The notes under the pieces are model-generated. The model saw only the letters and a list, made by a program, of their open reading frames with translations, had not been told where the DNA came from and did not search any database. 64,000 bases of DNA, taken from Actinotalea endophytica (GTDB lineage Bacteria; Actinomycetota; Actinomycetes; Actinomycetales; Cellulomonadaceae). The stretch spans positions 159,452 through 223,451 of the forward strand of contig NZ_JAOVZU010000009.1 of NCBI RefSeq assembly GCF_025717005.1, read 5' to 3'. A program made the translations under genes and the position numbers. Below are positions 34,425 through 42,908 of the stretch, piece after piece. The first letter of the stretch is position 1, and each line of letters opens with the position of its first letter.

Positions 34425-35708
34425 TCAGTTGCCGGGTGAGACCCGGAAGGTGGTGCCGTCGGTGAAGCTGTTGCCGGTGATCGTGGAGATCTTCGTGGTG
34501 GAGTCCGGGCCGATCACGGCGCAGTGCGGGTTGGTCTGGCCGATGCCGAACACGTTGTCGGCGATGGTCAGGCCATGGATCGGACCGTAGGACTTCTCGG
34601 CGATGTTGATCGTGCACGAGCCGTTGTCGGCACGGTTGTTGGTGAAGGTGACGTTGGAGACGTCGCCGGTGTCCTGGGTGATGATCATCCCGGTGTAGCG
34701 GGTCGAGGTGAGCACCGAGTTGCGCACGGTGATGTTGGTGCCGACCTGGATCTGGATGTTGTCGTTGTGGGTGTCGTGGCCCGAGGGCGTGCTGGCGTAG
34801 TAGAGGTTGTCGTGCAGCCACGAGGAGTCGATGGTCACGTTGTCGCCGGTGATCTTCACCGAGTCGACCACGCCGTGGATGTTGACCCGGGTCAGGGTGA
34901 ACCCGGACCCGACGATCCCGTCGATGCCCCAGGTCGGGTACTGCGCGACGAGCTCGGAGTCGATGATCTTCGTCCCGGTCGAGGAGGCCTGGACCAGCGA
35001 CATCGAGCCGGTCAGGCCCGGCGCGCCGCGCACGATGGTGTTCTTCACGGTCACGTTCGGGGCCTTGATCCGAAGGTAGCCGCGGATGTCCAGGTTGGAG
35101 ATCACCGCACCGGCGGTGGTGACCGTGAGGTCACCGTTGTGCACCGTCAACGACGTCCCCGCCGGCACGCCGACCGGCAACGACCACGACGACGGCGCCG
35201 CGGCCGGAGGACTGGACGTCTGGCTCGCGCTCGGCGACGGGCTCGCGCTCGGTGACGCGCTCGGCGACGGCGATGCGCTCGCGCTGGGCGAGGGGCTCGA
35301 GGACGCGGTCGCGCTGGGCGACGGGCTCGGCGACGGGGTGGCCGACTGCGACGTGACGGGTGGACGACCGGCGTCCTCGGGCGTCGCCGGCGGGTCGGTG
35401 ACCGCCGCCGACGAGGTCGGGGCCGGGGTGGCCGGGGCGGCACTGCGCACCGCGGACCGGGACGCCGTGGCCGCGTCCCGGACGGCATCCACCGCCGGGA
35501 GCGCGGCGAGCGACGCGGGCCGGTCGACCGGAGCGGCCGACGCGGAGAGGGCTGCCCCGGTGGCGAGGATCGCGGCGGACGCCAGCACCCAGATCCGTAC
35601 CAGGCGACGCCCTGGTGCGGACGAGAACCAGCGTTGCTGCCGGCCGCCCGCAGGAGAGTCTCGCCGCGTGCGGGCGGGAGCACCCGCAGCGCGGTGGCGT
35701 CCGGGCAT
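34425..35708 (-). CDS. Membrane-anchored or secreted beta-helix protein (copy 4)
   Basis: 427 residues. The ATG has GGGAGA upstream. A basic N-terminus (about 35 residues) precedes a hydrophobic helix (RIWVLASAAILATGAALSAS) that is a signal peptide or anchor. A long Ala/Ser/Pro linker (about 60-175, SPSPSPSA-type) then leads directly into the beta-helix module (about 180-427). No GWAxDPD or DUF4214 domain is present, so this is the minimal member. The module is nearly identical to copies 2 and 3. The gene is last in line behind the flippase gene but has its own promoter element. Confidence 0.83.
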   Translation of the reverse strand: MPGRHRAAGAPARTRRDSPAGGRQQRWFSSAPGRRLVRIWVLASAAILATGAALSASAAPVDRPASLAALPAVDAVRDAATASRSAVRSAAPATPAPTSSAAVTDPPATPEDAGRPPVTSQSATPSPSPSPSATASSSPSPSASASPSPSASPSASPSPSASQTSSPPAAAPSSWSLPVGVPAGTSLTVHNGDLTVTTAGAVISNLDIRGYLRIKAPNVTVKNTIVRGAPGLTGSMSLVQASSTGTKIIDSELVAQYPTWGIDGIVGSGFTLTRVNIHGVVDSVKITGDNVTIDSSWLHDNLYYASTPSGHDTHNDNIQIQVGTNITVRNSVLTSTRYTGMIITQDTGDVSNVTFTNNRADNGSCTINIAEKSYGPIHGLTIADNVFGIGQTNPHCAVIGPDSTTKISTITGNSFTDGTTFRVSPGN

Positions 35709-35729
35709 GCAGGTCTCCCGTGGCTGGGC

Positions 35730-35766
35730 GGCAGATCGGGTTCACTCTACTCACCCGAACGGGTGA
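35730..35766 (-). promoter_or_regulatory. Palindromic TCACCC element and downstream box, beta-helix copy 4
   Basis: TCACCCGAACGGGTGA (35751-35766) is a perfect 16-bp palindrome. On the minus strand its first TCACCC is followed by exactly 16 bases and then TGAACCCGATCTGCC (35744-35730), close to TTGTCCGATTTGCC in the promoter at 52970. The ATG is 43 bases beyond the palindrome. Confidence 0.7.
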
Positions 35767-35776
35767 GGTCCCCGGT

Positions 35777-37278
35777 TCAGGAAGCGGACTTCCGCCGCGC
35801 GCCGAGCCGGACGACGTCGATCACGCCCCGAAGGTCCGCCCGGACCCTCGGCACGACGAGCCAGGCGAGGCCGTAGACGGCCGCGGTGGTCAGGGTCGCG
35901 GCGGCGAGGGTGAGCACGCTCGGAGCGTCCTCGAGGAGGACGACGAGCAGGGCCGTGGGCACGGCCGCCGCGGCGGCGACGGAGAGCATCCGCAACGCTC
36001 CGACGATGAGGTCCCGGGCCGGCAGCGCGGCCCGTCGGGACAGCCACCACAGCGACAGCGGCCAGGTCAGCGCGGGCGCGAGGGCGTACCCGGCGGCGAC
36101 GCCGACGACCCCCCACGTGCTCCCGACCAGGATGCAGGTGATCCGCACGCCGGCCGAGACGAGCGTGTAGTGCAGCAGGTCGGTGGTGAGGTCCCTCGCC
36201 AGGTACACCCAGTACCCGACGTAGGCGAGCGTCTGGAACATGCCGGCCAGCGCGAGGAACCGGAGGATCGGGACGACGCTGAGCCACTGGTCGCCGAGGA
36301 AGATGGCGGTGATCGGCTCCGCCGCTGCGGCGACGAGCCCCAGCCCGGCGACCAGGGTGTAGCCGAGCGCCTGCTGGCCGCGGATCACGTAGTCGCCGAA
36401 TCGCTTGGGCTCGCCCTGGAGGCGGGAGAGCACCGGTAGGGCGATCGTCGTCGTGGGTGCCCGGAGCTGGATCAGCGGCGTCATGAGCAGCCGGAACGCC
36501 CGGTTGTAGTAGCCGAGCGGGCCGGCTCCGAAGCGCATGCCGATCACCAGCGCGTCGGTGTTGTTGCTGGCGTACCCGATCAGCTGCGTGCCGACCAGCT
36601 TCCAGCCGAACGACAGGAGACCCCGCATCGGGACACCCGGCGCGGCAGCCCGGGCAGCCATCGGCCGCCGATCACGTACCCGATCAGCAGCGTCAGGGAC
36701 TGCGCGACGTTCTGGGCGACCAGGGCCCAGTACCCCCAGCCGGCGAGCGCCGCGAGCACGGCCGTGACGAGCGCGACCGCCGGCGCGGCGAGCTCGGCCG
36801 CGGCGGTCCAGGCGAACCGGAGCCCGCGCACCAGGTCGGCGCGGTACTGGGTGGCGAGGCCGTTGAACACGAACGTGACGGACAGCACCTTGGCGAGGGT
36901 GGCGAGCTCGTCCCTGCCGTAGAGCGTGGCGATCAGCCCGGACGAGGCGATCACGATGCCGGCCAGCAGGACCCCGATGCCGGCGTTGATCCAGAAGAGG
37001 TTGGACCGCTGGGCCTTGGACAGGTCGGGTGCCTGGATGGCCGCCGAGGACAGGCCGAAGTCCCGGAAGATCTCGCCGACGCCGACGATCACCGTGACCA
37101 TCGCGAGCAGGCCGTAGTCCTCGGGGGCGAGCAGACGGGCCAGCACCGCGACCGAGAGGATCTGCAGCGCCATCCGCGCGCCCTGACCGGTCAGGGTGAT
37201 CATCGCGCCGCGGGCCGCCGTGTGGCTCAGCCGCGGCGGTGGGGCAGCCGGCTCCTGCCCGGCGGCGGGCTCGCTCAC
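35777..37278 (-). pseudogene. MOP-superfamily polysaccharide flippase (Wzx-like), one-base frameshift
   Basis: Two overlapping frames encode one protein. 37278-36580 gives the N-terminal 230 residues (SHTAARGAMITLTGQGARMA, LARLLAPEDYGLLAMVTVIV, DFGLSSAAIQ). 36661-35777 gives the rest (GLLSFGWKLVGTQLIGYASN, NNTDALVIGMRFG, GYYNRAFRLLMTPLIQ). The frames would join as PRRGVPMRGLLSFGW if one C were added to the C-run at 36636-36638. The restored length is about 500 residues with 12-14 helices, normal for Wzx/RfbX flippases that move lipid-linked repeat units outward. Whether the break is real or a sequencing error is undecided. Neighbours are the pyruvyl transferase and glycosyltransferases, transcribed together. 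Confidence 0.88.
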
Positions 37279-37306
37279 CGCGCCGTCGTCCCGAACGGCG
37301 CCGCGC

Positions 37307-38374
37307 TCACAGCAGCCCTCGCAGGGCGTCCTCGGCGGGGCGGAGCAGCGCCTGCGCGCGGTCGACGACCGCGTCGCTCTGCTGCGCCAGGTCGTCCGTC
37401 AGCCGTCGCATCACGTCGGCGACCGGGTCCTCGGCGGTGCGCAGGTCGACCGTCGCACCCCAGCCGAGCTCGCCGAGGAGCGGGGCGAACTTGCGCGAGT
37501 AGGCGAGCGGGATCGCGGGCGTGCCGACCGAGAGCGCGTTGAGGCACGCGTGCATCCGCGAGCCGATCACCAGGGTCGCGGAGGCGACGGTCTCGCGGAC
37601 CTCCTCCAGGCCGGCCGGAACCACGGCCTCCAGGCCGCGGGCGGCCGTGAGCTCACGCACCGCGGGCACGTCGTTGTCCGGGTGGTCGGAGTCCAGGACG
37701 TGGGCGAGCAGGGTCACGGTCCGCCCCTCCGCGCCGAGCCGGTCGAGCAGGTCGGTGACGGTGCGGCGGTAGGCGGCGGCGTCGACGTGCGGTCCGGGGC
37801 GCCACAGCAGCCCCGAGACGTTCAGCACGACGTCCCGGTCGCGCGGCACGTCGGGTTGTGGCAGCGCGAAGACGACGTCCGTGGTGTGCACGTCCGGCGT
37901 GCGGCCGAGCCCCTCGGCGCACGCGGCACTCTCGCCGTCGCGCACCATGACGAGGTCGGTACGGCGCAGGGTCCAGCGGCCGAGCGCACGGCCGAGCGGG
38001 TGGTCGAACGGCCCCACGGTCTGCGGGCCGAGCACGAGGGGCACCTTCGCCTGCGCGACCAGCTCGGCGAACGCCGTCATCCGCTGCAGGCGCCGCACGC
38101 CGTAGATGTCGGCGAACGAGTCGCCGGACCTGGTGTCCACGACCAGGTCGAAGCCGCGCAGCCACGCCATCAGACCGGCGCGGCCGGTGACGCGCTCCTT
38201 GACCAGGGAGCGGGTGCGGCCGATCGGCATCGGGGCGGCGCCCCGACCGAAGTTCTGGTGCTCGACCTCGACGTCGGGCCACACCCGGCGCAGCAGCGCC
38301 TCGGTGCCCTGCGCGAGAGCCCGGACGCCGAGGTTGGGTGAGGTGTCGCTGGCCCAGGTGACGAGTGCCCGCAT
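37307..38374 (-). CDS. Polysaccharide pyruvyl transferase family protein
   Basis: 355 residues from ATG 38374 (GAAGGG upstream; the frame is open to 38476 but the domain starts here). It probably adds ketal pyruvate from PEP to glycan repeat units. GT-B-like CsaB/WcaK motifs: ALVTWASDTSPNLGVRALAQ at the N-terminus, FDLVVDTRSGDSFADIYG, LVLGPQTVGPF, and VIGSRMHACLNALSVGTPAIPLAYSRKF, the conserved H-rich C-terminal region. It is 28 bases from the flippase gene, so likely in one operon. Confidence 0.9.
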   Translation of the reverse strand: MRALVTWASDTSPNLGVRALAQGTEALLRRVWPDVEVEHQNFGRGAAPMPIGRTRSLVKERVTGRAGLMAWLRGFDLVVDTRSGDSFADIYGVRRLQRMTAFAELVAQAKVPLVLGPQTVGPFDHPLGRALGRWTLRRTDLVMVRDGESAACAEGLGRTPDVHTTDVVFALPQPDVPRDRDVVLNVSGLLWRPGPHVDAAAYRRTVTDLLDRLGAEGRTVTLLAHVLDSDHPDNDVPAVRELTAARGLEAVVPAGLEEVRETVASATLVIGSRMHACLNALSVGTPAIPLAYSRKFAPLLGELGWGATVDLRTAEDPVADVMRRLTDDLAQQSDAVVDRAQALLRPAEDALRGLL

Positions 38375-38465
38375 GCAGCCCTTCCGTTCCTGGTGCGTGG
38401 CCGCGCCGGCGACCCGCACGGTCGACGACGCCCGGCTCACGCGCGACGGTCGTCGGCGTGCGGAC

Positions 38466-38471
38466 AATGTA
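38466..38471 (-). promoter_or_regulatory. Possible promoter of pyruvyl transferase with ATTGTCCG box
   Basis: On the minus strand GGGTACATTGTCCG combines a -10-like TACATT with the TTGTCCG box found in the surface-gene promoters, but no TTCACCC lies at the usual distance. The match is weak. Confidence 0.3.
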
Positions 38472-38509
38472 CCCACCTGCCGGCCAGGGCCCGAGTCGTG
38501 GCCGGGATT

Positions 38510-40555
38510 TCACCCCATGTCGTCGATGACCGCGAGCACGGCCGCGCGGTACCGCGCGGGGGTGAACCGCTCGTGGGCCTCGTCGTGGCCCCGTTCGGCC
38601 AGGGCCGTGCGCAGGTCCGCGTCGTCGATCAGCCGACCCACGGCCTCGGCGAGGGCGTCGGCGTCACCCACCGGCACGAGCAGCCCGGTACGGCCGTCGT
38701 CGAGGACCTCGGCCAGCCCCTGGACGCGCGAGGCGACCACCGGGCGGCGGGCGAGCATGCCCTCGACCGCGACGTTGCCGAACGGCTCGGCACGGGACGG
38801 CACGAGCACCACGTCGGCCGCGGCGAGGTGCGGCCAGGTCGGGTGGACGTAGCCGAGCAGCTCGATCCGTCCCGCGAGGTCCGGTCGCGCCGCGCGGTCC
38901 GCGATCTCCGCCTCGAACCACTCGTAGCCCTCGAACGTCGTCCCGCAGATCGCCAGCTCCACGTCTCGCCCGGCCTCGACCAGCCGGGCCACCGCCTCGA
39001 CCGCGACGTCGGTGCCCTTGCGCGGCGAGAGTCGGCCGACGAGCACGAGCCGCCACGGGGCGCCCGCCTCGTGCTCGGCAGGAGCCGGTGGTTCGGCGGG
39101 CCCCGGGACGCCGTTGTGCACCACGGTGATGCGTGGGGCGAGCACCGGGAGCACGTCGGTCAGGGCTCGACGTGCGGCAGCGCTGTTCGTGATCACGTGG
39201 TTGGCGAGCAGCAGTGGAGCGGCGAGGCCCGCCCGCAGCACGCGGTGCTGGTCCTCCTCCGCCTCGTGCACGTGGCACAGCACGGGGATCCGGGCGAGCC
39301 GGCCCGCCAGGGCCCACACCGGGATCGTCACGGTGTTGACCAGCAGCACGTCGGGGCGCTCGCGCCGCATCCGCGCGCTGAGCCGCACGGTGGCGACGAG
39401 CGTCCGGCCGACGAGCCCGGGAAGGCGGGTCGGCCGCAGCAACGCCTTGCGCAGCACGGGGAACGACTCGACGGTCACCGTCGCGCCGTGCTCGCGCAGC
39501 AAGGGCACCAGCGGGCCGTCGGCGGGCAGCGCGACCTCGACCCGCCGTCCGGCCCCCACGGCCGCCGCGACGGTCTCGAGCATCTGGCGGTCCGAGCCGT
39601 ACAGGTCCGGGGAGGGGTGGGCGATCAGCAGCGAGCTGCCGCGGCCGCGGGGCCTGCGACGGCGCAGCTGCCGGATGCAGCCGGCCGCCAGCCCTTCCAG
39701 GGTGCCGCGGGCCGCCGCGAGCACGGGTGCCGGCGAGCGCAGGAGCTGACGCCGGCCGCCCCGCAGCACCACCTCGCGCGCGTAGCCCGGGGCGCCGAGA
39801 GCCCAGCGCGCTGCCGCGCGCGCGCTCAGGTGGGTACCGGCGAACAGCAGCCGGCCACGGGTCATGTAGCGGTAGTAGACGGTCGACTTGGCCCGGGTGC
39901 CCGCCGTCGCCTGGGTGCCGCCGGCGTCGTGCACGGCGGAGAGGTCCTGACGGACCACGAGCCGCCCACCGGCCCGGCGGACCCGGCGCGACAGGTCCAC
40001 GTCCTCCCAGTAGAGGAAGTAGTCCTCGTCGAAGCCACCGACCCGCTCCCACATCGAGGCCGAGATCGCCAGGGCCGCACCGGACAACCAGTCGGGCTCT
40101 GCCGGCGCACCGGACGAGCGGGTCCGCCCGGTGGCGACGTCGAGCGTCCCGCCGTTGTGCCACATGCGCCCGTCGGGTCGCGCGGTGACCGGGGCGACGA
40201 CCGCGTCCGGGTCGGCTCGCACCGTCTCGGCGAGCGCGTCGACGGTCGCGGCGTCGATCTCGAGATCCGGGTTCAGCAGGACCAGGACGTCCGCGCCGAG
40301 CTCGAGCGCCCGCGCGACGCCCAGGTTGACCCCCGCGCCGAACCCGCCGTTGTCGCGCGGCGCGACGAGGTCCCAGCCGCGGTCGGCGGCGAGCCGGGCC
40401 ACGTCGGCCCGCTCGGCGGCGGTGGACCAGTTGTCCACGACCACCATCGCGGTGCCTGCTGGGCTGGTGCCCGGTGAACCCGCGGTGGCGAAGTTCTCGG
40501 CCAGCAACCGGCTGGAGCCGTAGGAGACGACGATGACGGCGGTCAGGGGTGCCAC
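38510..40555 (-). CDS. Two-domain glycosyltransferase (GT2-GT4 fusion)
   Basis: 681 residues, GTG start. The N-terminal GT2 domain (about 1-260) has AVIVVSYGSSRLLAENF, VVDNWSTA, NGGFGAGVNLGVARAL and VLLNPDLEID, and ED(V)DLSRRVRRAG near residue 180, as in rhamnosyl/galactofuranosyl transferases. The C-terminal GT4 domain (about 300-681) has LIAHPSPDLYGSDRQML, HVHEAEEDQHR, LVGRLSPRKGTDVAVEA and PSRAEPFGNVAVEGMLARRP, with the Glu-x7-Glu signature. One polypeptide can therefore add two sugars. It diverges from the next glycosyltransferase gene across 94 bases. Confidence 0.9.
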   Translation of the reverse strand: MAPLTAVIVVSYGSSRLLAENFATAGSPGTSPAGTAMVVVDNWSTAAERADVARLAADRGWDLVAPRDNGGFGAGVNLGVARALELGADVLVLLNPDLEIDAATVDALAETVRADPDAVVAPVTARPDGRMWHNGGTLDVATGRTRSSGAPAEPDWLSGAALAISASMWERVGGFDEDYFLYWEDVDLSRRVRRAGGRLVVRQDLSAVHDAGGTQATAGTRAKSTVYYRYMTRGRLLFAGTHLSARAAARWALGAPGYAREVVLRGGRRQLLRSPAPVLAAARGTLEGLAAGCIRQLRRRRPRGRGSSLLIAHPSPDLYGSDRQMLETVAAAVGAGRRVEVALPADGPLVPLLREHGATVTVESFPVLRKALLRPTRLPGLVGRTLVATVRLSARMRRERPDVLLVNTVTIPVWALAGRLARIPVLCHVHEAEEDQHRVLRAGLAAPLLLANHVITNSAAARRALTDVLPVLAPRITVVHNGVPGPAEPPAPAEHEAGAPWRLVLVGRLSPRKGTDVAVEAVARLVEAGRDVELAICGTTFEGYEWFEAEIADRAARPDLAGRIELLGYVHPTWPHLAAADVVLVPSRAEPFGNVAVEGMLARRPVVASRVQGLAEVLDDGRTGLLVPVGDADALAEAVGRLIDDADLRTALAERGHDEAHERFTPARYRAAVLAVIDDMG

Positions 40556-40617
40556 GGATCACCACCAGGCTCGGGGACGTCGCCCGAGCGTACCGTCGGT
40601 GATCAGCGCTCTGCCGT

Positions 40618-40645
40618 TACGATCGTGGCCACTCACAGGAGGGAG
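40618..40645 (+). promoter_or_regulatory. -10 and strong ribosome-binding site of GT4-DUF1972 gene
   Basis: -10 TACGAT (40618-40623), and AGGAGGGAG ending about five bases before ATG 40650. The strong Shine-Dalgarno sequence decides the start; the frame is open upstream to 40533. Confidence 0.6.
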
Positions 40646-40649
40646 CGGG

Positions 40650-42908
40650 ATGACGGACGACGCGGGCGGGGCGCCGCCGCTGCATGTGCTCGAGTCCTTC
40701 CGAGCGCCGCGCACGACCACGAACCCCTACCTCGTCCTGCTCCTCCGGTCGTTCCCGGCCGACGTCGAGGTCACCACCTTCTCCTGGCCGGCCGCGCTGC
40801 TCGGCCGCTACGACGTCTTCCACGTGCACTGGCCCGAGGTCGTCGTGGACCGGCGCAACCCGGTGCGGGCCGCGGCGGCCGCCACCCTGTTCGCCCTCGT
40901 CCTGCTGCGCTGCCGGCTGCTCGGCGTGCCGATCGTCCGGACCGTGCACAACCTTCGCCCGCACGAGCGACCGCGCTGGACGACGGCCGCCGCCCTGGCC
41001 CTGTGCGAGCGGTGGACGGCCTCCTGGATCCGGCTCAACGAGCACACCCCGACGCCCGCCGGCGCGCCGGTCACGACGATCCCGCTCGGCCACTACCGCG
41101 AGTGGTTCGCCGACGTCACCCCGACGAGTCCGGTGCCCGGGCGGCTGCTGTGCTTCGGCCTGATCCGGCCCTACAAGGGCGTCGAGCGGCTGCTCGAGGT
41201 CTTCACCGGCATGCCGGACGAGTCGGCCAGCCTGCGGGTCACCGGCCGTCCGTCCACGCCCGAGGTCGCCGCCGCCGTGCGAGCCGCAGCGGGTGCCGAC
41301 CCGCGGGTGTCGCTCGCGCTCGAGCACGTGCCGGACGACGTCATGGTGCACGACACCGGTGAGGCGTCGGTCGTGGTGCTGCCGTACCGCCAGATGCACA
41401 ACTCGTCCGCGGCCTTCCTCGCGCTCTCCCTCGACCGTCCGGTCCTGGTCCCGCGGAACGCGGTGACCGACGCGATGGCCGAGGAGGTCGGCGAGTGGTG
41501 GGTGCGGCGGTTCGAGGACGAGCTCGACGCCACCGACCTGCACGACGCGCTGGAGGCCACCCGGCAGGCGCCGCCCGCGCCGCCCGACCTGTCCCGCCGG
41601 GAGTGGCCGGACCTCGGGCGCGCACACGCCGCGGTGTTCCGTGCCGCGCACGACGCGGGTCGACGGGGCCGGCGGGCCCGTGCCCGGAACGTGCCGGCAC
41701 CCGGGCCGGCGTCTGACGGCGACCGGGCGCCGACCGAGAGGACGACGATGACGACCCTGCGGGTGGGGCTGATCGGGACGCGCGGCGTGCCCGCGCGCTA
41801 CGGCGGCTTCGAGACGGCCGTCGAGGAGGTCGGTCGCCGGCTCGCGGACCGGGGGCACGAGGTCATCGTCTACTGCCGGCCGGTTCCCGGCGAGCCTCGC
41901 CTGGAGCACTACCTCGGCATGCGTCTGGTCCACCTGCCCGCCGTGCGGCACCGTGCCCTCGAGACGCTGTCGCACACGGCGCTGTCGGTGGGCCACGCCG
42001 TGGGCCGGCGGCTGGACGCCGCGGTGCTCTTCAACGCGGCCAACGCGCCGCTGCTGCCGGTGCTGCGGGCCGCCCGGGTCCCGGTGGCGACGCACGTCGA
42101 CGGCCTCGAGTGGCGCCGGGCCAAGTGGGGCCCGCGCGGGCGGCGCTACTACCGGGCCGCCGAGGCGCTCTCGGTGCGGTGGTCCGACGCGCTGATCGCG
42201 GATGCGCAGGGCATCGCCGACTACTACCAGGAGGAGTTCGGAGCGCCGACGCGGCTGATCGCCTACGGTGCACCGCTGGTCGCGCCCGGCTCGGACCGGC
42301 TCGCCGAGCTCGACCTCACCGAGCGGGGGTACCACCTGGTCGTGGCGCGGTTCGAGCCGGAGAACCACGTCGACATGATCGTCGAGGGATACGCGCGCAG
42401 CGCCGCGACCCTGCCGCTCGTCGTCGTCGGGTCGGCGCCCTACTCCGAGGCGTACACCGCCCGGGTCCACGCCGTGGCGGACGACCGGGTGCGGTTCCTG
42501 GGCGGCCTGTGGGACGCCGAGCTGCTCGACCAGCTGTTCGCCAACGCGGCGACGTACCTCCATGGCCACTCCGTCGGCGGGACCAACCCGGCGTTGCTGC
42601 GAGCGATCGGTGCCGGCGCCCCGACGATCGCCTATGACGTGAGCTTCAACCGTGAGGTGCTCGCCGGCGACGGGGTGTTCTTCTCCGACCCCGGCACCGT
42701 GGCCGAGCGGATCACGGAGGCCGAGGCCGAGCCCGCCGCCCGGGTCGCCCGTGGCGAGCGGCTGCGCGAGCGCGCCAAGGACTACGACTGGGACGACGTC
42801 GCGGCCCGGTACGAGACCCTGCTCGGCGACCTCGCGGCACGGCGGGTTCGCCGGCCGCGCCTGTCCGGTCGCCGCCGTCCCGAACCACGACCCGAGGAGA
42901 CCTCGTGA
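40650..42908 (+). CDS. Fused GT4-like and DUF1972/GT4 glycosyltransferases
   Basis: 752 residues in one uninterrupted frame. Domain 1 (about 1-335) is GT-B-like: VLESFRAPRTTTNPYLVLLL, DVFHVHWPEVVVDRRNP, LCFGLIRPYKGVERLLEVF, VVLPYRQMHNSSAAFLALS. Domain 2 (from Met367) is a DUF1972/rhamnosyltransferase GT4: VGLIGTRGVPARYGGFETAV, HVDGLEWRRAKWG and HSVGGTNPALLRAIGAGAP. The joint (about 340-366) is Arg/Ala/Pro-rich. An internal ATG at 41748 has GAGAGGACGACG upstream and begins domain 2 exactly, so two proteins could also be made. The 3' end overlaps the next start (GTGA). Confidence 0.85.
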   Translation: MTDDAGGAPPLHVLESFRAPRTTTNPYLVLLLRSFPADVEVTTFSWPAALLGRYDVFHVHWPEVVVDRRNPVRAAAAATLFALVLLRCRLLGVPIVRTVHNLRPHERPRWTTAAALALCERWTASWIRLNEHTPTPAGAPVTTIPLGHYREWFADVTPTSPVPGRLLCFGLIRPYKGVERLLEVFTGMPDESASLRVTGRPSTPEVAAAVRAAAGADPRVSLALEHVPDDVMVHDTGEASVVVLPYRQMHNSSAAFLALSLDRPVLVPRNAVTDAMAEEVGEWWVRRFEDELDATDLHDALEATRQAPPAPPDLSRREWPDLGRAHAAVFRAAHDAGRRGRRARARNVPAPGPASDGDRAPTERTTMTTLRVGLIGTRGVPARYGGFETAVEEVGRRLADRGHEVIVYCRPVPGEPRLEHYLGMRLVHLPAVRHRALETLSHTALSVGHAVGRRLDAAVLFNAANAPLLPVLRAARVPVATHVDGLEWRRAKWGPRGRRYYRAAEALSVRWSDALIADAQGIADYYQEEFGAPTRLIAYGAPLVAPGSDRLAELDLTERGYHLVVARFEPENHVDMIVEGYARSAATLPLVVVGSAPYSEAYTARVHAVADDRVRFLGGLWDAELLDQLFANAATYLHGHSVGGTNPALLRAIGAGAPTIAYDVSFNREVLAGDGVFFSDPGTVAERITEAEAEPAARVARGERLRERAKDYDWDDVAARYETLLGDLAARRVRRPRLSGRRRPEPRPEETS

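Noticed and set aside
30573..35165. Insertion sequence explanation for the repeated ~735-bp blocks
   Set aside because: No transposase, inverted termini or target duplications; the blocks are coding modules within intact genes.
30353..35766. BldD-box interpretation of the TCACCC-N4-GGGTGA palindromes
   Set aside because: The BldD consensus as I recall it has half-sites separated by a single base; the four-base centre here does not fit.
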